NCBI GenBank assembly: GCA_017555925.1
Contig: JAFZFL010000213.1
Coordinates: forward strand, 1 to 8,611
From: Bacteroidales bacterium
GTDB lineage: Bacteria > Bacteroidota > Bacteroidia > Bacteroidales > UBA932
Direction of reading: 5' to 3'
DNA: 8,611 nucleotides
Shown: positions 1-8,300 of the stretch, piece by piece
Position numbering within the stretch: the stretch's first letter is position 1
Layout: each line of letters opens with the position of its first letter
The notes under the pieces: model-generated
Seen by the model: only the letters and a program-made list of their open reading frames with translations
What the model was told of the DNA's origin: nothing
Databases searched by the model: none
Position numbers and translations under genes: made by a program

Positions 1-1
1 A

Positions 2-685
<684 letters not shown>

Positions 686-694
686 TATCATATA

Positions 695-1573
695 ATGGCG
701 AAACCGTTTTTATTAATAACCGCATTGCTTTTATCTTGTTCCTGCACCTTTTTTTATAATGTATCTATGGGTGATAAAGTGGTACAGATAGGTAATGCGG
801 TGTTATATAAAAGCGACCTTGATAAAGTAATGCCGAGAAATGCTTCGGCTGAGGATAGTGTGGCATTCGTGGAGCAATTTATAGACTCTTGGGCTTTAAG
901 ACAGTTGCTGGTATTGAAGGCCGAGGAGCAGTTGCCAAAAAATGAAAAGGATGTGACATCCCTGTTGGAAGAGTACAGAACCCAATTGCTCGTTTTCAGA
1001 TATGAGAATATGTATGTGGAGCAACGGTTGGACACTCTTATAGATGAATCTGAAAAGAGAGATTATTATAATCTTTACAAGGAGTCGTTTATTACTGAGA
1101 ATGGGTTGTTTAGAGGGCGTTTCATTAAGATGCACAACAGCTCTCCATCTTTACAGATTGTAAAAAAGCTTTCTGCTAAAGGTGATGCGGAAAGTGTGGA
1201 GGAATTGGACAAATTGGCCTATAATACTGCATATAAGTATGACGATTATGGAAATAATTGGGTGGATTTGTCAATAGTGGCACGAGATATGGATGTGGAC
1301 ATTACCCAATTGTGGGAGAAACTTGCCAAATTGCACTCCAATTCAAAGGGGGCAATTGAGTCAAAAGATAGTGTAAGTTCAAACTTTCTGCAGGTTATTG
1401 AATATATCGCACCCGGCAATCACTCCCCTTTTGAGTACAATGCAGACAAAATAGGTGATATTATATTGAGCAAGCGCAAACAGGATCTCCTTACTCAGTT
1501 GCATAAGGATATATTGAATGATGCATTTGCCGGTAACAAAATAAAAATAACTGACGATGAAGAGAATAATTAG
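695..1573 (+). CDS. SurA-related periplasmic lipoprotein with degenerate isomerase region
   Basis: A 292-residue probable lipoprotein. The start at 695 is chosen because it alone supplies the signal sequence: Lys3, a hydrophobic run (4-13) and a lipobox-like LLSC with Cys15 as the likely lipidated residue (a second Cys is at 17). Residues 28-46 (VVQIGNAVLYKSDLDKVMP) match the opening of SurA/PrsA chaperone domains, followed by charged, probably helical segments to about 135. Where a parvulin domain would start there is only RGRFIKM (140-146), without the usual His and without the GG-[DE]-LG and GFHII motifs, so isomerase activity is doubtful. The C-terminal region (about 250-285) looks helical again, as in SurA, where the C-terminal helix packs back on the chaperone core. 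Position between guaB and the SurA-like gene, with a 17-base overlap into the latter, supports a role in envelope protein folding. The family assignment is inferred from a weak motif match and context; catalytic activity is not supported. Confidence 0.72.
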   Translation: MAKPFLLITALLLSCSCTFFYNVSMGDKVVQIGNAVLYKSDLDKVMPRNASAEDSVAFVEQFIDSWALRQLLVLKAEEQLPKNEKDVTSLLEEYRTQLLVFRYENMYVEQRLDTLIDESEKRDYYNLYKESFITENGLFRGRFIKMHNSSPSLQIVKKLSAKGDAESVEELDKLAYNTAYKYDDYGNNWVDLSIVARDMDVDITQLWEKLAKLHSNSKGAIESKDSVSSNFLQVIEYIAPGNHSPFEYNADKIGDIILSKRKQDLLTQLHKDILNDAFAGNKIKITDDEENN

Positions 1574-2918
1574 GATTTTTCCATTTATAGCATTATTTTT
1601 TCTAAGCTATACACTTCCTGCGCAAACATATAAAGGTGGAGTTATTGACAAGACTATAGCTTTGGTAGGTAACGACATCATTACAATCTCCCAATTGGAG
1701 ACAGAGGTGCAGATGATGATGGCGCAAGGTATTGTATCTGATGGAAATTTGAGATGCGAGATACTTGAAAATCTGCTTATCCAAAAACTTTTTCTAACTC
1801 AGGCAAGATTGGATAGCCTCGTTGTAAATCTGGATCAGGTGGAGATGTCTTTGAATGACAGAGTCAATGAGATGATTATGACAATGGGCGGCGAGGCAGA
1901 GATTGAAAAATACTTCAAAAAGCCTATGCACAAGCTTAAAAGTGAGTTGAGGGATATTTTTCATGAACAGAGTCTTACACAACAGATGCAACAAAAGGTG
2001 ATGAGTTCTGCGCCTGAAATGACCCCTTCTGAAATAGAAAAATTCTACAAAAAGACAGACAAAGACAGTTTGCCTATAATATCTACCCAGTACAAGTTGA
2101 GTCAGATAGTATTATATCCATCTAAAGAGGCTGCAACACTTGCTGTTAAAGAGAAACTGCTGGAGTTGAGAAACCGTATCATCAATGGCGAAAAGTTCTC
2201 AACCCTTGCAACCATATACTCTCAGGATGCAGCGGCTACAAGAGGTGGAGAGTTGGGAATGGCTCCAAAGAGTCTCTATTGGGCTGCCTTTTCAGATGCA
2301 GCTATGGCACTGAAACCGGGACAAATTTCCCAAATAGTTGAAACTCCCGACGGATTCCACATCATACAGATGATAGAAAAGAAGGGAGATATGTTCAATG
2401 CACGTCATATAATCATAAAGCCTACATATACGAGTGCCGATAAAAACAAGGCTTTCAAAACATTGGATAGCCTGAAGAGAAAAATTGAAGCAGACAGTCT
2501 CACATTTTCACTTGCGGCCAGAGCTTATTCCCAAGATATAAAGTCTGCAATCAACGGTGGTTATATGGTTGATGAGAATACCGGTTCAACATATTTTGAA
2601 AAAGACCAGTTGAAACCAGCAGATTACTACATGTTGAAAGATCTTGAACCCGGACAGATTTCTGAGCCGTTCGAGTCATTGGACAATGAGGGTAGAACAG
2701 GTAATACAATTTACAAAATAATAAAATTGGAGGAGATCATTCCATCGCATACTGCAAATTTGAAGCAGGATTTCATGATTGTTCAGAATATTGCAAACAA
2801 TAGCAAGCAGATGCAGGCTATTGACAAATTCATTAAAGAAAAACAAGCTACAACCCTTATAATTGTGGATGAGATGTACCACAAATGTAATTTTGATAAG
2901 GGAGGATGGATAAAGTAG
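1557..2918 (+). CDS. surA: SurA-like periplasmic chaperone / PpiC-type peptidyl-prolyl isomerase
   Basis: Periplasmic folding factor of 453 residues, close to the usual SurA length, expected to escort outer-membrane beta-barrel proteins and catalyse proline isomerisation. Residues 1-22 form a signal peptide (KR..R, hydrophobic 8-19), with likely cleavage before Gln23. The SurA N-terminal domain spans about 28-165 (VIDKTIALVGNDIITISQLE at 29-48). Parvulin domain 1 (about 178-276) has RGGELGMAPKS (229-239), LKPGQISQIVETPDGFHII (252-270), and Gln183 where a His is usual. Parvulin domain 2 (about 281-392) has the classical opening NARHIII (281-287) and LEPGQISEPF (363-372), but its closing strand reads NTIYKIIKLEE without the GFHII histidine. 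The C-terminal helix (about 400-430) would complete the chaperone core. The start ATG lies inside the preceding gene (17-base overlap), and the stop is 1 base before the next start, which implies translational coupling. The product class is confident; the gene symbol is by family. Confidence 0.92.
   Translation: MKRIIRIFPFIALFFLSYTLPAQTYKGGVIDKTIALVGNDIITISQLETEVQMMMAQGIVSDGNLRCEILENLLIQKLFLTQARLDSLVVNLDQVEMSLNDRVNEMIMTMGGEAEIEKYFKKPMHKLKSELRDIFHEQSLTQQMQQKVMSSAPEMTPSEIEKFYKKTDKDSLPIISTQYKLSQIVLYPSKEAATLAVKEKLLELRNRIINGEKFSTLATIYSQDAAATRGGELGMAPKSLYWAAFSDAAMALKPGQISQIVETPDGFHIIQMIEKKGDMFNARHIIIKPTYTSADKNKAFKTLDSLKRKIEADSLTFSLAARAYSQDIKSAINGGYMVDENTGSTYFEKDQLKPADYYMLKDLEPGQISEPFESLDNEGRTGNTIYKIIKLEEIIPSHTANLKQDFMIVQNIANNSKQMQAIDKFIKEKQATTLIIVDEMYHKCNFDKGGWIK
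2901..2906 (+). promoter_or_regulatory. Possible Shine-Dalgarno for the OstA-like gene
   Basis: GGAGGA lies inside the last codons of the SurA-like gene, 13 bases before the ATG at 2920. The match to the 16S tail is good but the spacing is longer than the usual 5-9 bases. In Bacteroidota such sites often contribute little, and the 1-base gap between the genes could allow re-initiation instead. Confidence 0.35.
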
Positions 2919-2919
2919 T

Positions 2920-5208
2920 ATGAATTTCAGACAAATTTTGCCGTTCCTGTTTGTATTACTGGTTCTCTCGCCCCTTTCACTCTATTCACAAGAGAGGAGA
3001 GAGCCGCAGGATTCGCTTGTGCGTCTGGTTGAGGCGCGTAGTGCTAATATAGAAGAGATAAACGGGGTGTCATACCGAAAGGTTATTGGCAATGCCCGTT
3101 TTTTGCACAATAATACATATCTGTTGTGCGATACGGCATATTGGAATGTAAATGAAAATGTTATCAAGGCCATTGGCAATGTTCAGGTAATACAGGAAAA
3201 TACATTTCTCACCAGCGATAAAATAGATTACATTATTGATGAAAATCTTGCCAAGTTCAGGGGAACACTTGTTGAGCTGTATGATAAGGAGGGCAATGTG
3301 TTGCGCACCAACTATTTGGACTACAACACAAGAGACAGTATAGGCACATTCTTCAATGGCGGAGTAATGAGGGGCAGTGCCGGAAACATCATTGAGAGTA
3401 ATGAGGGATGGTATTTTGCCTATGAGAAACTCTTTTCCTTTGAAGATAATGTGCAGATGTTTACAGATTCTGTCTTTATAAAGACCAATAAACTTGAATA
3501 TAGCACAGTAGACAATAAGGCATTTTTTGGTAAAGGGACAACTGCGTGGCAGGAGGATAATATGCTTACCACAAATAATGGTGAGTTTGACAGACAAAAT
3601 AATATCTTTCACTTCAAGAAGGATAGCTATATTCTTACAAAAAAACAGGAACTGTGGGCCGATACACTCTTCTATTTCAGGAATACTGGAAATGCAGATT
3701 TGTATGGGAACATACAAATTCTGGATACGGAGCAATCTGCCTATGCCTTTGCCGACAGAGCCACTTTTTCACAAACCCCGTTTGAGGTAACTCTTACCAA
3801 AGAGCCTTCGGTTGCTATGTATGGAGTTGAGAATGGAGTTAGAGACACTCTCTTTCTGGCAGCCGACACTCTGAAATATTATCATATAAGATTTTGTGAT
3901 ATTGACTCATCTGTTGTGGAACAGGCAAAGTCGCGTGTAGAACTGTCCAATACCGATCCGATGATTGCAATAGAGTCTGAAAGTCAGCAAAAAAGGGTTG
4001 ATAAAAAGCAGTTCAGCAACTTCATTACGCCTAAGAAGAATAGGACGGATTCTTTAGAAACGTCATCAGATCTGTCGGGAATAACTTCTGATTCCTTGGT
4101 GGTATTAAAGGATTCTTTGGTGGCGGGGGCTGACTCTTTGAGTTTGGGAAGAGACTCGCTTGAGATCAAACAGCTCGATACCACTGCTGTGGCCTTTATA
4201 GATGCGTGGCATAATGTTAAGGTTTTCAGAAATGATTTGCAGGCTTTATGCGATTCTCTTGTCTATACAGGTCTTGATTCTATGGCAAGGATGTATGTAA
4301 ATCCTGTAATGTGGAGTGAGTTGCGGCATCAGTTTACTTCAGATAGTATGCAGCTGATAATTAAAAACAATACACTCTCTAAAGCAAATCTTCTCTCAAA
4401 TGCTTTTATAGCGTCGCAAGAGGATACTTTGCACTATAATCAGATAAAGGGAACCGAAATGGTTGCTTACTTTAGGGATAGTGATTTATACAGATTTGAT
4501 GCTTTGGGTGGTGCTTCTATGATATTTTATCTGAGGGAGGACAGCCTTGTTACCATGATGAATCAAAAGGAGGGCAAAATCATATCTGCGAGGTTGAAAA
4601 ACAGAGAAATAGAACGAATAAAGTATATAGAGTCTTTAAAGAATGATGCATATCCTGTATTTAATCTTCCAATAGAAAATCAAAGATTGAAAGGTTTCAA
4701 TTGGAGGGGAGATGAGCGCCCGTCAAACAGATTTGAAATTGTTGACAGAAGTATCAGGAAGTCAAAAAAGGAGACGATCAAAAGAAGAAGATTCCCGAAT
4801 TTTCCGCACTCTGCAACATATTTCCCTCAGGAAAGGGAGGCTATTTTGGCATATAAACATAAATCCGATTCTCTAAGACTGGCCAAAGAATTGGCCAAGA
4901 TGCAGATGCCGGATTCAGTTATGACTGATTCGGTAACTGTAGAACCGGTTGTAAAAGACTCTTTAGTGTTTGAGCAGTTGAATGATTCTATATCAATAGT
5001 GAAAGATTCTCTTGTCAAACACGATATTATTGAGGAGAGCGCAGTTGTAGAGGCGGAGATCATAAGTGCAAATGATGTTAGAACTGCGAAGGAGATACGT
5101 AAGGCTGAAAGGCTGAAACGCAAAAATGAGAGAAAGGCCAAAAGGCTTGCGAGAAAAGAGCAACGTACGCTCAAGCGGGAACAGCGCAAGATAAAAAGGC
5201 ATATATAA
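2920..5208 (+). CDS. OstA/LptA-like periplasmic protein with extended low-complexity and basic C-terminal regions
   Basis: A 762-residue exported protein related to the OstA/LptA family, whose beta-jellyroll units form the lipopolysaccharide bridge across the periplasm. The signal peptide is residues 1-23 with probable cleavage before Gln24. LptA-like units recur around 52-120 (GNARFLHNNTYLLCDTAYW, then TSDKIDYII), 190-233, 247-283 and 430-497; the first and last share LCD, an Asn 17 residues later, and TSD. Between them, 376-418 is a Ser/Asp-rich linker with four DSL triplets at exact 7-residue spacing (391, 398, 405, 412). From about 600 the protein turns basic and disordered-looking, has more DS motifs (665-697), and ends in a Lys/Arg tail (721-762, half of residues basic). 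No outer-membrane barrel like that of LptD is evident. It starts 1 base after the SurA-like stop, consistent with co-expression for envelope assembly. The family call is good; the role of the C-terminal 160 residues is unknown. Confidence 0.85.
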   Translation: MNFRQILPFLFVLLVLSPLSLYSQERREPQDSLVRLVEARSANIEEINGVSYRKVIGNARFLHNNTYLLCDTAYWNVNENVIKAIGNVQVIQENTFLTSDKIDYIIDENLAKFRGTLVELYDKEGNVLRTNYLDYNTRDSIGTFFNGGVMRGSAGNIIESNEGWYFAYEKLFSFEDNVQMFTDSVFIKTNKLEYSTVDNKAFFGKGTTAWQEDNMLTTNNGEFDRQNNIFHFKKDSYILTKKQELWADTLFYFRNTGNADLYGNIQILDTEQSAYAFADRATFSQTPFEVTLTKEPSVAMYGVENGVRDTLFLAADTLKYYHIRFCDIDSSVVEQAKSRVELSNTDPMIAIESESQQKRVDKKQFSNFITPKKNRTDSLETSSDLSGITSDSLVVLKDSLVAGADSLSLGRDSLEIKQLDTTAVAFIDAWHNVKVFRNDLQALCDSLVYTGLDSMARMYVNPVMWSELRHQFTSDSMQLIIKNNTLSKANLLSNAFIASQEDTLHYNQIKGTEMVAYFRDSDLYRFDALGGASMIFYLREDSLVTMMNQKEGKIISARLKNREIERIKYIESLKNDAYPVFNLPIENQRLKGFNWRGDERPSNRFEIVDRSIRKSKKETIKRRRFPNFPHSATYFPQEREAILAYKHKSDSLRLAKELAKMQMPDSVMTDSVTVEPVVKDSLVFEQLNDSISIVKDSLVKHDIIEESAVVEAEIISANDVRTAKEIRKAERLKRKNERKAKRLARKEQRTLKREQRKIKRHI
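4090..4173 (+). repeat. Four 21-base units encoding DSL-led heptads
   Basis: Four consecutive 7-codon units (4090-4110, 4111-4131, 4132-4152, 4153-4173) each begin Asp-Ser-Leu in the OstA-like protein. The synonymous codons differ between units (gat tcc ttg; gat tct ttg; gac tct ttg; gac tcg ctt) and residues 4-7 vary, so this is a diverged protein-level repeat and not a recent DNA duplication. It lies in a probably flexible linker between two LptA-like units. Confidence 0.75.
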
Positions 5209-5218
5209 TAAAGAATCA

Positions 5219-5270
5219 TTTGGGTATCTGATTAGTATTGAAAATACTGCAGATACCCAAAATTATTTTT
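5219..5270 (+). terminator. Intrinsic terminator ending the guaB-ostA-like operon
   Basis: A perfect 12-bp inverted repeat (TTTGGGTATCTG at 5219-5230 with CAGATACCCAAA at 5250-5261) encloses a second perfect 6-bp stem (AGTATT 5234-5239 with AATACT 5243-5248) around a GAA loop, so the transcript can form one long two-tier hairpin. It is followed by TTATTTTT (5263-5270). It begins 10 bases after the OstA-like stop codon. The left flank is not A-rich enough for efficient termination on the other strand, and no minus-strand gene is present. Confidence 0.88.
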
Positions 5271-5298
5271 GTCATTCATATTATTTTGATTAAATTTG
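5268..5298 (+). promoter_or_regulatory. Bacteroides-type promoter for the susC-like gene
   Basis: TTTG at 5268-5271 fits the -33 box and TAAATTTG at 5291-5298 is an exact match to the TAnnTTTG -7 box of the Bacteroidota primary sigma factor; the spacer is 19 bases, as expected for this promoter class. Transcription would begin near 5304-5306, giving a 5' leader of roughly 95 bases before the ATG at 5399. The -33 box uses the last Ts of the upstream terminator. The start site is inferred from consensus only. Confidence 0.75.
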
Positions 5299-5304
5299 AT
5301 TAAA
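5285..5304 (+). repeat. Perfect 10-bp tandem repeat spanning the -7 box
   Basis: TTTGATTAAA occurs twice in direct succession (5285-5294 and 5295-5304). The -7 box TAAATTTG is made of the last four bases of the first copy and the first four of the second, so it exists only at the junction. After the second copy the sequence reads TTTT, giving TAAATTTT, a poorer box. Confidence 0.9.
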
Positions 5305-5309
5305 TTTTA

Positions 5310-5332
5310 TCTATCTCTATGCAAGAGATGGA
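5310..5332 (+). promoter_or_regulatory. Small hairpin near the 5' end of the susC leader
   Basis: TCTATCTCT (5310-5318) pairs with AGAGATGGA (5324-5332) over 9 positions including one G-U pair, around an ATGCA loop. It would sit within the first few bases of the predicted transcript, where such stems often protect mRNA from 5'-end decay. It lacks a U-tract and is not a terminator. No known riboswitch class is recognisable. The rest of the leader (5333-5398) is A/T-rich with no clear Shine-Dalgarno. Confidence 0.5.
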
Positions 5333-5398
5333 ACTTGTAGTAAAATCTAGTCTATAAACACTAACAAAAAACTTATTATTTAACTAATCTAAAGATCT

Positions 5399-8300
5399 AT
5401 GAAGAAAGCTATTTTGCTTGCGCTTTGTGCCCTTTGGTCTGGCATTATATTCGCGCAAAACACAGTGACCGGTACGGTTACTGCTTCAGATGACGGAAGT
5501 CCTATACCGTTCGCAAATGTACAGGTAGAGGGTACAACTAATCTAGTATTTACCGACGATAATGGTAAATATAAAATAGATGTTCCAGCAGATGGAAATC
5601 TAATCGTTTCATTCATGGGTTACAAAACCCAAAAAGTTGCCGTAAACGGCAAATCAGTAATTAATATTGTTCTTCAACTTGATGCACAGATGTTGGAGGA
5701 GACAATCGTGGTTGCTTACGGTACTGCTAAGAAAGGTACTTATACAGGTGCGGCTTCAGTATTGAAAGCAGATGCTATCCAGGATGTTCCAACAACCTCT
5801 TTTGAGAATGCGCTAAACGGTAAAGTTGCCGGTTTGCAAATCAGTTCTACATCAGGTCAGGCAGGTTCTACAAACCAGATCCGTATTCGTGGTATCGGTT
5901 CAATGAATGCTTCAAACGAGCCTTTGTACGTTATTGACGGTGTTCCAGTAAACTCTGGTAATACTGGTCAGATGAGCGATTATACTTGCGCTACCAATAA
6001 CGTTATGAATACATTGAACCCAAGTGATATTGAGAGTTTGACAGTGTTGAAAGATGCTGCGGCTTCTGCACTTTACGGTTCACGTGCTGCAAATGGTGTT
6101 ATCATGATTACCACTAAGAAAGGTAAGATGGGTAAACCAACTGTAACTTTCAAAGCTTCTGTAGCTTTCTCGCCTGATTGGGCAACAAACCAATGGGAGC
6201 CAGCAAGTGCACAACAGAATGCTGAGATGCTATATGAGATTCACTATGACAGACGTCCTATAGGTAAATATACTGAGGAGCAAGCAAATGCATTTGCACT
6301 TCAACAGTTGAACAACCGTTTTGGCAAACATGGTTATGTATTCACTTCTGAAGGTGTAGGCCGTTATGCAAATATCATCATCAAAGGTCAAACCGACGGT
6401 ATTGAGAACAGAGAGGGCAAATATTTTGATTGGGAGGATGCATACTTCAGAACATCTGTATTCCAAACTTATGACTTGTCTGTAAGTGGTGGTACTGAAA
6501 GCACTACATACTACTCTTCATTTGCATATACTTCAGATAAAGGTAGAGTTATTGCAAATGAGTTCTCTCGTTTGACAGGTAGAGTAAATGTAAGCCAAAA
6601 AATTGGCAAACACGTAGAATTTGCTACTAATGTAAGTATTGCACATACAGAGCAATCTGGTTACAACGATACTGTTAATGAGAACAAGAACTACTATCAG
6701 CAATATCTTAACTTGAACCACGGTTTCTACTGGCCTACTGATTATAAGACAGGTGAGCCTTGGACAGCTAAATATGGTAGTGCAAGTTACAATATGGTTT
6801 ATTATGAAAAAGAGCAGGAGAACTTGTCTCAAAACTTGAGAGTAAACGCACAGGAGACTTTGACAGTTCATATTATTGACGGTTTGGATTTCAGAACTCT
6901 ATTCTCTTTTGATGATACTGAAACTAAAGACCACGTTTACTACAGCCGTAACCACTTCTCTGGTATCAGTGATAAAGGTGTTGTTAACGAGATCAGCACA
7001 AACTACCGTTCTATCCTTTCTTCTACAACATTGAATTTCAACAAAACTTTCAAAGACAAACATACAGTTGGTGTATTGGTTGGTTTTGAGGCAGAGGATA
7101 AAAATACCAAGTTCCAAAGAGCTACCGGTAAAAACTTGCCTTCAAGTTCACTTCATACTGTAGCAACAGCTGCTGATTATGATGCTAACGGATACAGCTG
7201 GGGTAACTCAATGGTATCTATCCTTTCTAAAGCTGAGTATAACTATGATGGAAGATATTACATTTCAGGTTCATACAGACGTGATGGTTCATCTAAATTG
7301 AGCGAGGCTTCTCGTTGGGGTAACTTCTGGTCAGTAGCAGGTTCTTGGAAAATCAACAATGAGGCATTTATGAGTGATGTTGACTGGATCAGCAACTTGA
7401 GACTAAGAGCATCATATGGTGTGAATGGTACACTTCCTTCAGATAACTATGGATGGAGAGCTTTGGCAGGATATGGTTATCCTTATCAGACAACTCCTGG
7501 TGGTGCATTGACAAATACAGCCAATTCAAACCTATCTTGGGAGACATCTTACACATCTAACGTAGCTGTTGAGTTCGGTTTCTGGGATCAGAGATTGTAT
7601 GGTACAGTTGAGTACTTCAACAGAGATTCTAAAGACTTGTTGCAAGACGTTCCAATTTCAACAATTACCGGTTTCTCTTCTACACTACAGAACGTGGGTG
7701 AGATCAATAACCATGGTGTTGAGGTTGAGATTGGTGGTGATATCATCAGAAAGAAAGATCTTACTTGGGATGCTTCCATTACAGCTTCGTTCATAGATTC
7801 TAAAGTTACCAAACTTTATGGTGGACAAGATATTATTTGGAGTGACCCTACAGGTGGTGACGGTCGTGTTGACTTCATTTACAGAGAAGGTGAGTCTACT
7901 TTGGCATACTACGGTTATGAGTGGGCTGGTGTAAATCCTGAAAATGGTTTGAACCTTGCTTATGTAAACGGAACTCCAGAGGAAGAGGCAGAGTTGGTTA
8001 ACAAAGGTGTTGCTTTCATGTATAAGGGCAGAGCTGTTGTTGAGGACAATGACTATAAGAACTATGCTAATAGAAAAATCTTAGGCGACGCTAACCCTGC
8101 AGTATATGGTGGTATCAATACAAACTTGAATTGGAAAGGAATCAACTTGGGCTTGAACTTCACTTACAGATTGGGCTCAACAATATATGATGCACTTTCA
8201 CAACATCTTGATGATGACGGTTGGGCTTATGAGCGTGTTCGTTCAGTACAAATTTATGAGAACAGATGGAAAGAGGTAGGTCAGATTACAGACCAGCCAA

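Noticed and set aside
1557..1573. The 17-base gene overlap as a frameshift joining one broken gene
   Set aside because: The downstream frame begins with its own Met and a clear signal peptide, and the upstream protein has a complete lipoprotein signal, so they are two separate exported proteins.
3070..3735. Open frame of 221 codons on the minus strand
   Set aside because: It lies wholly inside the OstA-like gene, its translation is Ile/Cys-rich with no domain pattern, and no promoter or neighbour on that strand supports it.
2920..5208. Calling the OstA-like gene lptD
   Set aside because: No large C-terminal beta-barrel with aromatic end is present; the chain ends in a basic, disordered-looking tail, so only the OstA/LptA-like relation is supported.
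4827..5219. Open frame of 130 codons on the minus strand at the operon end
   Set aside because: Its Ser/Leu-rich, repetitive translation is the antisense of the Lys/Arg-rich and DS-rich tail of the OstA-like gene, so it is a composition shadow.
5285..5304. Tandem repeat as part of a CRISPR array or an insertion-sequence end
   Set aside because: There are only two adjacent 10-bp copies without spacers, and no transposase, inverted ends or target duplication is nearby.
5304..5398. Riboswitch in the susC leader
   Set aside because: Only one small hairpin is visible, with no conserved aptamer core of any class I can recognise and no alternative terminator or anti-terminator.
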